Source: Chitinophaga pinensis (GTDB lineage: Bacteria > Bacteroidota > Bacteroidia > NS11-12g > UBA9320). From it: 38,411 nucleotides of DNA. Both the position numbers and the translations under genes were made by a program. How positions within the stretch are numbered: the stretch's first letter is position 1; every line of letters starts with the position of its first letter. Of the stretch, positions 15,371 to 24,644 are shown in pieces. The notes below the pieces were generated by a model. The model was not told where the DNA came from, did not search any database, and worked only from the letters and a program-made list of their open reading frames with translations. Location of the stretch: assembly GCA_945889315.1 (NCBI GenBank), contig CAMDBP010000017.1:1-38411 (forward strand), in the 5' to 3' direction.

Positions 15371-16789
15371 TTGTTTCAAAAAGAGTTAAATCATCCTATT
15401 TTTCAAATCGTATCCGAAGAATCTCAAAAATTGGGATTTCAAACGTTTGTGGTAGGCGGATTTGTGCGGGATATTTTCTTGAAGCGAACATCTAAAGATG
15501 TAGATTTTGTAACCGTTGGAAGCGGTATAGAATTAGCTACAGCCGTGCGAAACAGATTAAAAAAAGCACATTTAAGTGTTTTTAAAAACTTTGGCACTGC
15601 ACAACTTAGAACGGACGATTGGGAATTTGAATTTGTAGGCGCTCGTAAGGAATCCTACGACAGAAACAGCAGGAAACCAAAAGTGGAAGACGGTACTTTT
15701 GAAGATGACATTTACCGTAGAGATTTTACAATCAACGCCCTTGCTATAAGTTTAAATGCCCCAAAATACGGTGAACTTATTGACCTATTTGGAGGAGTTG
15801 AAGATTTAAAAAAAGGTTTAATACGCACGCCGTTAGATCCTAAAATAACGTTTAGTGACGACCCATTAAGGATGATGCGAGCAGCTAGATTTGCAACACA
15901 ACTCAATTTTACACTGGTTCCCGAAACCCTTGAAGCACTAAAAACTGAAGCTCATCGATTATCTATTATATCGCAAGAACGAATCACCGATGAGTTGCAA
16001 AAAATTATAAAATCTGCCAAACCAAGTATCGGATTTACACTTTTGTTTGACACTAAATTGCTTCATTTATTCTTTCCGGAGATGGTAAGACTACAAGGAA
16101 TAGAAGTAAGAGAAGGGAAAGGTCATAAAGACAATTTTTACCATACGCTTCAGGTGCTTGACCAAACCTGCGCAAAAACAGAGGATATTTGGGTGAGATG
16201 GGCTGCTATTTTACACGATATCGCAAAGCCTGCCACCAAACGTTTTTTACCTGGGGAAGGATGGACTTTTCATGGACACGAGGACAAAGGATCTCGCATG
16301 GTGAAGCCTATTTTTACCAGACTTAAGCTACCCTTGGGCGAGCCTATGCGCAGGGTTATCAACTTGGTAAGGCTACACTTACGACCCATAGCACTCACCA
16401 AGGAGCAAATCACCGATTCAGCCATACGCAGATTAATCTTTGATGCAGAAGCTGACTTGGAAGATCTTATGATCTTGTGCAAAAGTGATATCACTACTAA
16501 AAACAAAGAAAAAGAAAAACGCTTTCAAGCTAATCTGCTACTGGTAGAAAAAAATATAGCGCTAGTAGAACAACGCGATCGGATAAGAAACTGGCAACCT
16601 CCCATTGATGGTCAATACATTATGGATCTTTTTGGAATAGGTCCCAGTAAGGAAATAGGAATAATCAAAACACAACTAAAAGATGCTATTCTAGACGGAA
16701 TTATCGATAACAATCTGGAAGAAGCATTAAAATTTGTGATAGAAAAAGGAAAAGAATTAGGTTTGCAACGCAATGAGTTTGGTATTTAG
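15371..16789 (+). CDS. cca: CCA tRNA nucleotidyltransferase with HD domain
   Basis: Adds or repairs the 3' CCA of tRNAs; 472 residues. The head has FVVGGFVRDIFLKRTSKDVDFVTVG, with the nucleotidyltransferase Asp pair (DVD) near residue 39. FEFVGARKESYDRNSRKP and RRDFTINALAISL complete the catalytic domain, and DPLRMMRAARFATQL is the neck. An HD phosphohydrolase domain lies around residues 276-335 (WAAILHDIAKPATKRF, HGHEDKGSRMV). The start is a TTG; no ATG is available before the conserved N-terminus. It is the first gene of an overlapping run of three. In bacteria the HD part gives phosphatase and 2',3'-cyclic phosphodiesterase activity, presumably here too. Confidence 0.94.
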   Translation: MFQKELNHPIFQIVSEESQKLGFQTFVVGGFVRDIFLKRTSKDVDFVTVGSGIELATAVRNRLKKAHLSVFKNFGTAQLRTDDWEFEFVGARKESYDRNSRKPKVEDGTFEDDIYRRDFTINALAISLNAPKYGELIDLFGGVEDLKKGLIRTPLDPKITFSDDPLRMMRAARFATQLNFTLVPETLEALKTEAHRLSIISQERITDELQKIIKSAKPSIGFTLLFDTKLLHLFFPEMVRLQGIEVREGKGHKDNFYHTLQVLDQTCAKTEDIWVRWAAILHDIAKPATKRFLPGEGWTFHGHEDKGSRMVKPIFTRLKLPLGEPMRRVINLVRLHLRPIALTKEQITDSAIRRLIFDAEADLEDLMILCKSDITTKNKEKEKRFQANLLLVEKNIALVEQRDRIRNWQPPIDGQYIMDLFGIGPSKEIGIIKTQLKDAILDGIIDNNLEEALKFVIEKGKELGLQRNEFGI

Positions 16790-17408
16790 ATTTAGAGTGA
16801 CATTTGAAGATGTGGATAGTGTGGTCCGCATGATTGACGTAAGTGCGAGTAATACATTTAAAGATTTTCACCATAAAATTCAAGAGGCTATTGGTTTTGA
16901 TAATCTTAAACAAGCTTCTTTTTTTAAGGTCAATGATATTTGGCGAAAAGATGGTGACGAATTTTGCACCGAAGAAAAAGCGGATACCAAGGCAGCAGAA
17001 ACTTCAGAACTAGGTGCATTCATAGATGACCCACATCAAAAATTCCTATATGTATATGATTCCGCAAAAGGAGATTGGCATCTGCGGGCCGAATTAATCA
17101 AATTGTTTAGAGCAGAAGCAGGTGTTACCTACCCCCATATTATTAAGAGTGACGGTATCGCACCTAAGCAGTTCTTAGATCCTAAATTGATTATCTCAGA
17201 TCCGAGTGCTAAACTTTTTAAAGAAGCCGATTCACTCATTGATGCTCTTACCGAAGAACTACCAGAGGATGAAGATTTGGAGGATGACTTTGATGAGGAT
17301 GATGATGAACTTGAAGATGAAAAAGATGAATTTAACCTGTTTGGTGATGAGGTAGATGAATCTGAAATTGACGAATCGCAGATAAATGACGGAATCCCAA
17401 CAGAATAA
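16773..17408 (+). CDS. Plasmid pRiA4b ORF-3-like protein with acidic tail
   Basis: A 211-residue protein whose first ~65 residues are the pRiA4 ORF-3 (TnpR-passenger-like) fold: VFRFRVTFEDVDSVVRMIDV, FKDFHHKIQEAIGFDN, ASFFKVNDIWRKDGDEF. The remaining part carries a strongly acidic run (DEDLEDDFDEDDDELEDE near residues 168-186) and no known catalytic residues. The name comes from plasmid and IS relatives, but this copy lies between tRNA genes in a normal chromosomal setting with no mobile-element signs. It overlaps cca by 17 bp and miaA by 23 bp, so expression is tightly coupled. A role in tRNA maturation is inference from context only. Confidence 0.75.
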   Translation: MSLVFRFRVTFEDVDSVVRMIDVSASNTFKDFHHKIQEAIGFDNLKQASFFKVNDIWRKDGDEFCTEEKADTKAAETSELGAFIDDPHQKFLYVYDSAKGDWHLRAELIKLFRAEAGVTYPHIIKSDGIAPKQFLDPKLIISDPSAKLFKEADSLIDALTEELPEDEDLEDDFDEDDDELEDEKDEFNLFGDEVDESEIDESQINDGIPTE

Positions 17409-18276
17409 GCCACGCCTTATAGTCATCGCAGGGCCAACTGCCGTAGGAAAAACAGAACTTGCTATACGTCTAGCCCAGTACTTTGAAACAGAAATTCTTT
17501 CTTGCGATAGCCGACAGATTTATAAAGAGCTCCATATTGGCGTAGCCCGACCTTCCAGTAAAGAACTTCTCGCTGCCAAGCATCATTTTGTTGCATCTCA
17601 TTCTATTCATGATGAATACAATGCCGGGATATACGCACGTGAGGTACACTCTTTACTCAAAAAACTATTTACTAAGCATAAAGTAGTAATCATGACTGGC
17701 GGTACAGGTTTATACGTGAAAGCCGCTACGGAGGGGTTAGATATACTACCAACGAAAAATGAGCAACTGCGAGAGCAATTAAGCTATATTCTAGAGACAG
17801 AGGGCCTTGAAGCATTACAAAGTGTAGCCAATTCATTAGAAATTTCAGACAGCGAAGTAGATTTTACCAACCCAATGCGTCTTATGCGTGCTATCGAAAT
17901 AAAAGAAGGTGGAGAAATAGAACAGACTGCCAAATCTGAACCTTTTTTTGACACCACTTATTTATATCTAGACAGGAATCGTGATGAATTGTATGATCGT
18001 ATTAACAAGCGTGTCGACATCATGTTAGAATTAGGACTAGAAGAAGAAGCGTTAAGCTTACTTCCTTACCACGACCTAAACGCGATGAATACAGTGGGTT
18101 ACCAAGAAATGTTTAAGTACTTTAACAAAGAATGGACCTACGATCATACCGTAGAAAAGATAAAACAACACACGCGCAACTACGCAAAAAGACAGCTTAC
18201 TTGGTTCCGAAATCAAGGAAATTACACTATGGTAGATGCTAATTTCTCCAAAGTATTAGCTGAGATTAATAAATAA
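17386..18276 (+). CDS. miaA: tRNA dimethylallyltransferase MiaA
   Basis: Transfers a dimethylallyl group to A37 of tRNAs that read UNN codons, the first step to ms2i6A. The P-loop is GPTAVGKT (residues 16-23). SCDSRQIYKELHIGVARPS, MTGGTGLYVKAATEGLD, DFTNPMRLMRAIEI and YDRINKRVDIMLELGLEEEA follow in order; NTVGYQEMFKYF and TRNYAKRQLTWFRNQ near the end are diagnostic. The 296 residues match the usual length. The ATG lies 23 bp inside the previous gene, implying coupled translation. It is convergent with the FKBP gene. Confidence 0.95.
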   Translation: MTESQQNKPRLIVIAGPTAVGKTELAIRLAQYFETEILSCDSRQIYKELHIGVARPSSKELLAAKHHFVASHSIHDEYNAGIYAREVHSLLKKLFTKHKVVIMTGGTGLYVKAATEGLDILPTKNEQLREQLSYILETEGLEALQSVANSLEISDSEVDFTNPMRLMRAIEIKEGGEIEQTAKSEPFFDTTYLYLDRNRDELYDRINKRVDIMLELGLEEEALSLLPYHDLNAMNTVGYQEMFKYFNKEWTYDHTVEKIKQHTRNYAKRQLTWFRNQGNYTMVDANFSKVLAEINK

Positions 18277-18308
18277 CACCTTTCCTAATCCGGGAAAATA
18301 AAGACGAG

Positions 18309-18329
18309 CAAAAAAATATTGTTTTTTTG
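18309..18329. terminator. AT-only hairpin, possible bidirectional terminator
   Basis: CAAAAAAA (18309-18316) pairs with TTTTTTTG (18322-18329) around a five-base loop, in the 104-bp convergent gap between miaA and the FKBP gene. It has an A-run on one side and a T-run on the other, but almost no G/C, so it is weak. Confidence 0.35.
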
Positions 18330-18380
18330 ATGCTTGTAGCCTCTTTACTGCATGCTACTTTATCGTTCTTAACTGTTAAT

Positions 18381-18839
18381 TTACTTCACTTCAAACAGTT
18401 CGATGTCGAATGCCAAAACTTCGTTTTTGCCAATAACACTTCCTCTTGGAGGATTCGAGCCATAAGCAAGGTGAGATGGAATAAGCAATGTCCCCGAGCC
18501 GCCAACACTTAACTTTGGTATACCAATTTGCCAACCTTGTATAACTCCGCTTAAAGGAAAGGTAGATGTTTTACCTCTGTCATAAGACGAATCAAAAATA
18601 TCGCCATTAAGCGTGTATCCTTTGTAATGAACCGTAACAGTGCTTGCAATACTTGCCCGCTCCCCATTACCCACTTTAGTAATAACATAATACACCCCTT
18701 CTTCTGTTTTTTCAGCCGTAAGACCATTGGTAGCTATATAATCTCGTATGGTTTGATCATCTAAGGTAACGTAGTCTTTTTCCTTACAACCCGATATGCC
18801 AAGTACCATGGCCAATGCTATTATTACTATATTTTTCAT
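18381..18839 (-). CDS. FKBP-type peptidyl-prolyl isomerase lipoprotein
   Basis: A 152-residue lipoprotein PPIase. The signal sequence MKNIVIIALAMVLGISGC ends at the lipobox Cys18. The FKBP fold starts at VTVHYKGYTLNGDIFDSSYDRG, and IQGWQIGIPKLSVGGSGTLLIPSHLAYG contains the conserved active-site Trp and Tyr and the flap. The frame is open to 18875, but the ATG at 18839 gives the signal peptide and an ATGA overlap with the DUF5723 stop. It would assist folding of proteins in the periplasm, plausibly including the barrel gene it follows. Confidence 0.9.
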   Translation of the reverse strand: MKNIVIIALAMVLGISGCKEKDYVTLDDQTIRDYIATNGLTAEKTEEGVYYVITKVGNGERASIASTVTVHYKGYTLNGDIFDSSYDRGKTSTFPLSGVIQGWQIGIPKLSVGGSGTLLIPSHLAYGSNPPRGSVIGKNEVLAFDIELFEVK

Positions 18840-20209
18840 TTTTTTATCCATTTTATTTTTTGTTTGTCTTCCCATTCTTTACGCCCTAATGTATGATTCC
18901 ATCCAAACCTAATGCGTAAATTTTGTTGATCACCCGATATGGCGCTAGACACATTATCGCTCGCAATATAAAACTGTTCTGCATCAAAATTCAAGCCCAG
19001 TCCTAATCCAAAATTAGAATAATTCTCGCGCATCGTAGTGTAACTTATGCTTAATGCCATAAAACGTCCAAATTCAGAATTCCACGAAAAAGTGATAGCC
19101 GGATAAAATTGCTTTTTATAAAAACTTCCGTAAATCAATGCACCTGCATTATGACGTGCATTTACCCTAAGATTGGCACCCATATAAAACTCACCAAGTA
19201 AGCCTGTAGAAAAGGAAGTAGAAGTAGTCTCTAATGCAAAAATCTGGAGCAACGTATCAGACAAATTTTGAAAACTATTCTGAAAACCTATCGAATCGCT
19301 GATAAGGTGTTCAATTCCACTGTAACTAAACGTACTTCCAGGTTTTTTTGACTTAATTTTTTGAGCATCATTCCAGTAAATTTGTCCTAAATCGATAATA
19401 CTCGCAGTTAATGTTATTCTCTTATTAAGATCTAGAGTTGCACCCAAATCCAAACCAAATCCACTATTACTTGGGTTCCCAAATATACTTTGTTTAACGC
19501 TAACACCCCTTTGGTCTTCTAAAAAAGGAGTACTCTTATTTACCTCAATATCAGCCTGTACATCAAGCCTAAGATCGGCAGGATTGTTTCTAAATCGCAT
19601 GTCGTTTTTCACCGTTTGAATCATATTTTGACCGCTAATATATTTAGCCCTTGCACCTAAGGTTAACCTCTCCTTTAAAAAAGTACGATTAAAACCCAAA
19701 GAGAACTCCCTTGTATGCAGCAGATCTAACCCAAAATTAAAATTTAAATCGGACGCAACGGTTGCTGCACTGTTGCCTTCAAAAACATATTTAAGTAAAT
19801 CATTTGGTATAGAGACCCTTGCTTTTACTTTATCTAAAACCGTTAAAAAGAGCATACTTTTTCCGGCTCTAAAACCCACGTTGAACCACTCTTGATTCAT
19901 GTCGAAATTGACAAAAGTTGGTTCATCTAAAAATTCTTTTGATTGAATACGATTGAGTATAAAGTCTCCATTGGGTCGATTTCCAAATGTGCTAACTAAT
20001 TTAAAAACTGAGAATGCATTACTTCCAAAACTAAGATCTGTAGATGATAAACCCGGTGTAGAGATGTACCACTTGCAGTCTGGAGATAAAGCCGGATTCA
20101 CACTTAGTCGCTGCGGAACGGGCTCCATATTATACAGCGTAAGATTACTTTGCGCTTGTACTCGCATTCCTGCGGTAAATATGATTATAAATATAATTAG
20201 ATTTTTCAT
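18836..20209 (-). CDS. DUF5723 family outer-membrane beta-barrel protein
   Basis: A 457-residue protein with a Sec signal (ending AQAQS near residue 20), then LYNMEPVPQRLSVNPALSP and many amphipathic strands up to a C-terminus rich in aromatic and basic residues. The NPALSP segment and the overall pattern fit the DUF5723 barrels found in Bacteroidota, which are structurally akin to PorV/FadL-like porins. The function is not known. It is the first gene of a two-gene operon with an FKBP lipoprotein, ATGA-overlapped. No clear TAnnTTTG element is seen before its ATG. Confidence 0.78.
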   Translation of the reverse strand: MKNLIIFIIIFTAGMRVQAQSNLTLYNMEPVPQRLSVNPALSPDCKWYISTPGLSSTDLSFGSNAFSVFKLVSTFGNRPNGDFILNRIQSKEFLDEPTFVNFDMNQEWFNVGFRAGKSMLFLTVLDKVKARVSIPNDLLKYVFEGNSAATVASDLNFNFGLDLLHTREFSLGFNRTFLKERLTLGARAKYISGQNMIQTVKNDMRFRNNPADLRLDVQADIEVNKSTPFLEDQRGVSVKQSIFGNPSNSGFGLDLGATLDLNKRITLTASIIDLGQIYWNDAQKIKSKKPGSTFSYSGIEHLISDSIGFQNSFQNLSDTLLQIFALETTSTSFSTGLLGEFYMGANLRVNARHNAGALIYGSFYKKQFYPAITFSWNSEFGRFMALSISYTTMRENYSNFGLGLGLNFDAEQFYIASDNVSSAISGDQQNLRIRFGWNHTLGRKEWEDKQKIKWIKK

Positions 20210-20342
20210 CTACTTAGTTTGCATGGCAGGTTCGCTGTATTGCTACTAGCGCGATTGTTCTCATCAACGGTATCAACCAATTCATAGATATACCAAAAAA
20301 GTATAACTTTAACGAACATAGGAAACACGAATAATTTGCTCA

Positions 20343-20350
20343 TATATTTG
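20343..20350 (+). promoter_or_regulatory. Putative -7 element (TATATTTG) for DUF423
   Basis: Perfect TAnnTTTG, 12 bases before the ATG at 20363. The 20336 TTG in the open frame lies upstream of it and is unlikely as a start. The 153-bp gap 20210-20362 shows no gene. Confidence 0.45.
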
Positions 20351-20362
20351 GACAAAAATATA

Positions 20363-20755
20363 ATGATACTCGTGAAAGTTATTAGAAACTTTAAGATAGC
20401 CGCTGTTCTGTGTGCAATCTATGTGACACTAGGTGCATTTGGAGCCCACGGTCTTAAAGACAAGCTTAGCATCTTAGATTTAGCAACCTATGAAACTGGC
20501 CTTCGTTACCTCATTATTCATGCCCTTGGAATAATCCTCGTGAACACTTCATACCATCAGTTAGCTATTTATAATTCATGGACCATTCGCTTATTTTATG
20601 CCGGAATCGCACTGTTTTCTGGTAGTCTTATTATACACGCTATTCGTCACTTATTGGGTTTTGACATGAATGTGTTTGCATTAATAGCACCTATTGGTGG
20701 ACTATGCTTTATTGCGGGATGGTTGGTTTATTTATTTAGCTTACGAAAAGCATGA
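20363..20755 (+). CDS. DUF423 membrane protein
   Basis: A 130-residue integral membrane protein with about four helices; the N-terminal VLCAIYVTLGAFGAHGLKDKLSILDLATYETGLRYLIIHALG is characteristic of DUF423 (YwdK/YgdD-like). The function of the family is unknown. The ATG at 20363 follows a promoter element and fits the family; the open frame extends to a TTG at 20336. It overlaps the SixA-like gene by four bases (ATGA), so they form an operon. Confidence 0.85.
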   Translation: MILVKVIRNFKIAAVLCAIYVTLGAFGAHGLKDKLSILDLATYETGLRYLIIHALGIILVNTSYHQLAIYNSWTIRLFYAGIALFSGSLIIHAIRHLLGFDMNVFALIAPIGGLCFIAGWLVYLFSLRKA

Positions 20756-21237
20756 AACGAGTTTTACTTATGCGCCATGCGAAGTCTAGCTGGGATAATC
20801 ACCTAAATTCTGATCACGAAAGACCCTTAAATGAACGCGGAAAATCAGACGCACCAAACATGGCAAAATACATCGTTGAAAAAGGTTTTTTACCCGAACT
20901 TATGCTGGTTTCAGATAGTGTTAGAACACGAGAAACACGTGAATTGATAATGCCATTTTTACCTGCAATATCCACACAATTCAGCGCACGATTGTATATG
21001 GCCAGTGCACAAACAATTATCGATCACATCAAGAATACCGATAATCTACTAGATACGGTGTTGGTTTTGGCACATAATCCTGGAATAACAGAAGCGTTTT
21101 ATGAATTAGCACACGTACATATAGACAATGTTCCGACAGCAGGAGTAGGTTGTATTACGTTTGACGTAGATAGCTTTAAAAATATTGTGCCGCACACTGC
21201 TCACTTAGAGTACTTTATTTATCCTAAAATGTACTAA
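20752..21237 (+). CDS. SixA-like histidine phosphatase
   Basis: A 161-residue histidine phosphatase domain. The N-terminus LLMRHAKSSWDNH carries the RHG-type motif in its RHA form with the phosphorylated His, followed by DHERPLNERGKSDA; LVLAHNPGITEAFYELA contains the second catalytic His. The short form is closest to SixA, which removes phosphate from phosphohistidine on histidine-containing phosphotransfer proteins; the substrate here is not proven. It is the second gene of a two-gene operon after DUF423. Its stop overlaps the stop of the lipoprotein gene on the other strand by four bases. Confidence 0.88.
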   Translation: MKRVLLMRHAKSSWDNHLNSDHERPLNERGKSDAPNMAKYIVEKGFLPELMLVSDSVRTRETRELIMPFLPAISTQFSARLYMASAQTIIDHIKNTDNLLDTVLVLAHNPGITEAFYELAHVHIDNVPTAGVGCITFDVDSFKNIVPHTAHLEYFIYPKMY

Positions 21238-22100
21238 TAGGTATAGATCACTCTTTTGCCATTCACAATGAGTGCTACTTTAGTATCGCACGCCCTATCC
21301 TTATCAGGGTCAAAATCAACGTGCATTGTAGAATGTGTTTCGGGTAAAACCGCCAAAAGATCACCATCTAAAATGTATTTAGCAGAGGTTAAGGCATAGT
21401 TTTTAATTAATGGATTTGTCGTGCTGAATAAAAGCCCCGAAGTAGAGTCGATAACACTTATAGTTCCTGAAAAAGAAAGCTCGTCGTTCACTATTCCTAG
21501 CCCACCATCCTGCAAGGTCTGCACCAAAAAAGTTGCGGCGATGGCATGATTCTTTTCTTCAATAGATGTTGTCAAATCTTTAATAGTCAAGATAATCTCT
21601 GTTTCACTTTTGCGCAACAATCCCATTTGACCCACTAGCTTGACCATTTTCTTACCATTACCAGTGTAATAGGGAAATTCCTCCGAAAAAGAAACTTCCA
21701 GTGTAGCATTCAGCTGAGACATTGGTCGGTTTACAGTAATCATCATTTTACCCGCTCTATACTTATTATCCTTACACAATTGGCCATGAGGTTCTTCACC
21801 CAAGTCACCAAAATCTAATTCAATTTTTAACCCATTCCCATCCTGAAATGTAGTGTCTATATAGTTTATAACCAATCCGTTAGGCAGCAGTGATTTATCC
21901 TTTTTCACGAATAAAACATTACTTGAGGATAGATCTGAAACAATATCAAACGTAGATAAAACTTCGGTTAGTAGGGAAAGCGACACCTCTGTAGACTCAC
22001 TATTTATTGACACTTCTAGCCGATTATCATCTTTACAACCTACTATAGTCATGGCAAAAAAAACCATGGTCATAAAAATATATCTCTTCCCTATTTTCAC
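21234..22100 (-). CDS. Predicted lipoprotein, function unknown
   Basis: A 288-residue lipoprotein not recognised beyond its type. The signal MKIGKRYIFMTMVFFAMTIVGC places the lipid on Cys22, followed by acidic residues (KDDN). The mature part is beta-rich; a segment around residues 95-120 with LKIELDFGDLGEEPHGQLCKDNKYRAGKMMITV, and a later Cys, recurs in hypothetical Bacteroidota lipoproteins with CxDGKxRxG-like cores. The start is GTG at 22100; a TAAATTCG element lies 14 bases upstream. Probably a surface or periplasmic lipoprotein; no enzyme motif is seen. Confidence 0.75.
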   Translation of the reverse strand: MKIGKRYIFMTMVFFAMTIVGCKDDNRLEVSINSESTEVSLSLLTEVLSTFDIVSDLSSSNVLFVKKDKSLLPNGLVINYIDTTFQDGNGLKIELDFGDLGEEPHGQLCKDNKYRAGKMMITVNRPMSQLNATLEVSFSEEFPYYTGNGKKMVKLVGQMGLLRKSETEIILTIKDLTTSIEEKNHAIAATFLVQTLQDGGLGIVNDELSFSGTISVIDSTSGLLFSTTNPLIKNYALTSAKYILDGDLLAVLPETHSTMHVDFDPDKDRACDTKVALIVNGKRVIYTY

Positions 22101-22114
22101 GTTATAATGATGGG

Positions 22115-22122
22115 CGAATTTA
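22115..22122 (-). promoter_or_regulatory. Putative -7 element (TAAATTCG) for the lipoprotein gene
   Basis: TTCG variant, 14 bases before the GTG at 22100. Confidence 0.3.
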
Positions 22123-22181
22123 GTGACACTTCGTATCTTTTAAATTAGCTTTGAACAATTTTAGCTTAATAATTACACTAA

Positions 22182-24644
22182 TTGGACAATTTCGACCCTC
22201 GTCAAACACTATTTATTGAGGTTTTACTGCCCTTAAACCTTAGTAATACCTTCACCTATCGGGTTCCGTATGAGCTCAACGAGGAGGTGATTGTAGGAAA
22301 ACGTGTGAGTGTTCCCTTCGGAAAAAGCAAGGTGATGGCCGGCCTAATTTTTAGTATTCAAGAGACCCCACCCAAAGACTATCAAGCAAGGTATATCTTT
22401 GATATCCTAGACAACGAAACTATTGTACACCCCTTCCAACTTGAATTATGGGCTTGGATGGCCAGTTACTATATGACGTCTCTTGGCTTAGTGTATAATG
22501 CGGCCATGCCTGCAGGTTTAAAGCTAGAAGGTGAATCCAAGTTAATTCTAAACCCCGATTATGATCGTACCTTAGAATTAGATACAAATGAATTTATTCT
22601 ACTTGAAACATTAAAAGCAAACAAAGAAATTAGCATAGCTCAAGCAGCAAGCTTGCTTAAATTAAAACAAATACATAAATACATCCATTCATTATATCTA
22701 AAAGGATGCATATTACTAAAAGAAGACATTAACGAAGTTTATAAGCCTAAAGTAGTTAATTATATCACCATTAGTGCTTATGTACAAAACGACAAACAGC
22801 TTAACCTACTGTTTGACGAACTAGAAAAAAGAGCTAAAAAGCAGCTACAAGCGTTGATGACGTTTATAGCCAAATACAGCATTACAGGAGAAGCAGAAAA
22901 AACGGAGTTAGCAAAGCACGATCTTACCAATAGTGCGATAAATGCGTTGATTGATAAAGGTGTTTTTCTACAAGAAAGCCGAACTAAGTCACGCCTTAAC
23001 TACTCCGAAAACCGAGAAGCGATAGAAGCACTTGAAACAGAGCAAGAAGAGGCTTATCAACAAATACAACGTGCTTTTTTAGATCAAAAACCTGCTTTAC
23101 TTTTTGGCGTTACCGGCAGCGGTAAAACACATATTTACAGCAAGCTAATACAAGAAAACATAGATCGAGGCAAACAAGTACTTTATCTGTTGCCAGAAAT
23201 TGCGCTTACCAGCCAACTTATCGATCGACTGCAAAAATACTTTGGAGAGCACTTGATCGTATCTCATTCTAAATTCAGCAACAACGAGCGCGTTGAAGTG
23301 TATAAATCCATACATAGCGGCAAACCTCAACTTATAGTGGGTACTCGAAGTGCCATTTTTCAGCCCTTTCAAAATCTTGGATTAATCATCGTAGACGAAG
23401 AACACGAAAGTAGTTTTAAACAAAATGAGCCCGCTCCCAGATTTAACGCCCGAGACACAGCACTTTACCTGGCCCATAAAAAAGGTGCGAGTATTCTGCT
23501 AGGCAGTGCGACGCCTGCGGTAGAATCTTACTATAACGCAACTCAAGGTAAATATGCACTTGTGCAACTCACCAAACGCTACGATGGTGCTATAATGCCA
23601 CACATAGAAATCGTCGATATGCAAGCCCAAAAAAAACAAAAACGCATACGAGGCATTTTTAGTGACACGCTCTTAGATGCTATCGCAGAAGCTAAAAAAA
23701 ACAATAAACAGGTAATCCTTTTCCAAAATAAAAAAGGCTATGTGCCCGTGCTGGAGTGTAACGTGTGCGCTTGGACTCCTAAATGCCAAAACTGTGACAT
23801 TTCACTCACGTTTTATAAATACCAAGAAAATTTGCGTTGCCATTACTGCGGGTATACGAAAGAAGTAGTGAGTCAGTGTGGACTGTGTAACAATAAAGGA
23901 ATTGAACTTATCGGATATGGAACCGAGCGAATAGAAGACGAACTTACACTTTATATGCCTGAGCTTCGTGTAAAACGAATGGATCAGAACACCACGCGAT
24001 TAAAAAACGCACACAGCAATCTCATACACGAGTTTGCAGAGGGAAAAATCGATGTCCTTATCGGAACTCAAATGGTGGCCAAAGGTCTCGATTTTGAAAA
24101 TGTAACCACCGTTGGCATACTAAATGCAGATCACCTCATTAACTTTCCTGACTTTAGAGCTAATGAACGTGCTTTTCAACTCATGACCCAAGTGGCAGGA
24201 CGCGCAGGTAGACGTAAGGAACAAGGTAAAGTATATATACAAACCTCTAAACCTGATCATTATGTGGTTCAACAAATCGTAGATCACGACTACGTAGGCA
24301 TGTACAATAACGATATTGCAGAGCGGAAATCATTTGACTATCCGCCCTATTACCGACTTGTAAAAATAAGCCTCAAACACAAAGATCCTCTCCTATTGTC
24401 GCGGCTAGGAAGTATGGTAAAACAGCAACTCATCGCCTATTTTGGCAATAGCCTGTTAGGACCCGAAAAACCATATGTAAGCAAAATTAGAAATTGGTAC
24501 ATCCTTAATTTTGTGTTGAAAATAGAAAATAACGGTCCCATAGTACGCGAACAAAAAAGGATCCTGGCGTTGGCAGTAGACCAACTTCATAAACAAAAAG
24601 ATTTTAGCCAAGCGCGTATAATTGTGGATGTAGATCCTATGTAG
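22182..24644 (+). CDS. priA: Primosomal protein N' (replication restart helicase PriA)
   Basis: A superfamily-2 DNA helicase that recognises stalled forks and loads the replisome; 820 residues. The N-terminal DNA-binding domain (residues 10-105) starts with EVLLPLNLSNTFTYRVP. Walker A is GVTGSGKTHIY near residue 308; DEEHESSFKQ (404-413) is the DEAH-like box; LLGSATPAVESY is motif III. Two zinc sites lie at about 526-570, with eight Cys in CNVCAWTPKCQNCD, CHYCGYTKE and CGLCNNKG. LIGTQMVAKGLDF and QVAGRAGRRKEQGKVYIQT close the helicase. The start is a TTG at 22182; no better start exists. Confidence 0.95.
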   Translation: MDNFDPRQTLFIEVLLPLNLSNTFTYRVPYELNEEVIVGKRVSVPFGKSKVMAGLIFSIQETPPKDYQARYIFDILDNETIVHPFQLELWAWMASYYMTSLGLVYNAAMPAGLKLEGESKLILNPDYDRTLELDTNEFILLETLKANKEISIAQAASLLKLKQIHKYIHSLYLKGCILLKEDINEVYKPKVVNYITISAYVQNDKQLNLLFDELEKRAKKQLQALMTFIAKYSITGEAEKTELAKHDLTNSAINALIDKGVFLQESRTKSRLNYSENREAIEALETEQEEAYQQIQRAFLDQKPALLFGVTGSGKTHIYSKLIQENIDRGKQVLYLLPEIALTSQLIDRLQKYFGEHLIVSHSKFSNNERVEVYKSIHSGKPQLIVGTRSAIFQPFQNLGLIIVDEEHESSFKQNEPAPRFNARDTALYLAHKKGASILLGSATPAVESYYNATQGKYALVQLTKRYDGAIMPHIEIVDMQAQKKQKRIRGIFSDTLLDAIAEAKKNNKQVILFQNKKGYVPVLECNVCAWTPKCQNCDISLTFYKYQENLRCHYCGYTKEVVSQCGLCNNKGIELIGYGTERIEDELTLYMPELRVKRMDQNTTRLKNAHSNLIHEFAEGKIDVLIGTQMVAKGLDFENVTTVGILNADHLINFPDFRANERAFQLMTQVAGRAGRRKEQGKVYIQTSKPDHYVVQQIVDHDYVGMYNNDIAERKSFDYPPYYRLVKISLKHKDPLLLSRLGSMVKQQLIAYFGNSLLGPEKPYVSKIRNWYILNFVLKIENNGPIVREQKRILALAVDQLHKQKDFSQARIIVDVDPM

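Noticed and set aside
16773-17408. pRiA4 ORF-3 / TnpR-passenger name as a sign of a mobile element
   Set aside because: No transposase, terminal repeats or target duplications are present; the gene overlaps two housekeeping genes.
17129-17413. Minus-strand reading frame coding a long serine run
   Set aside because: It is only the antisense of the acidic Asp/Glu-rich tail of the pRiA4 ORF-3-like gene.
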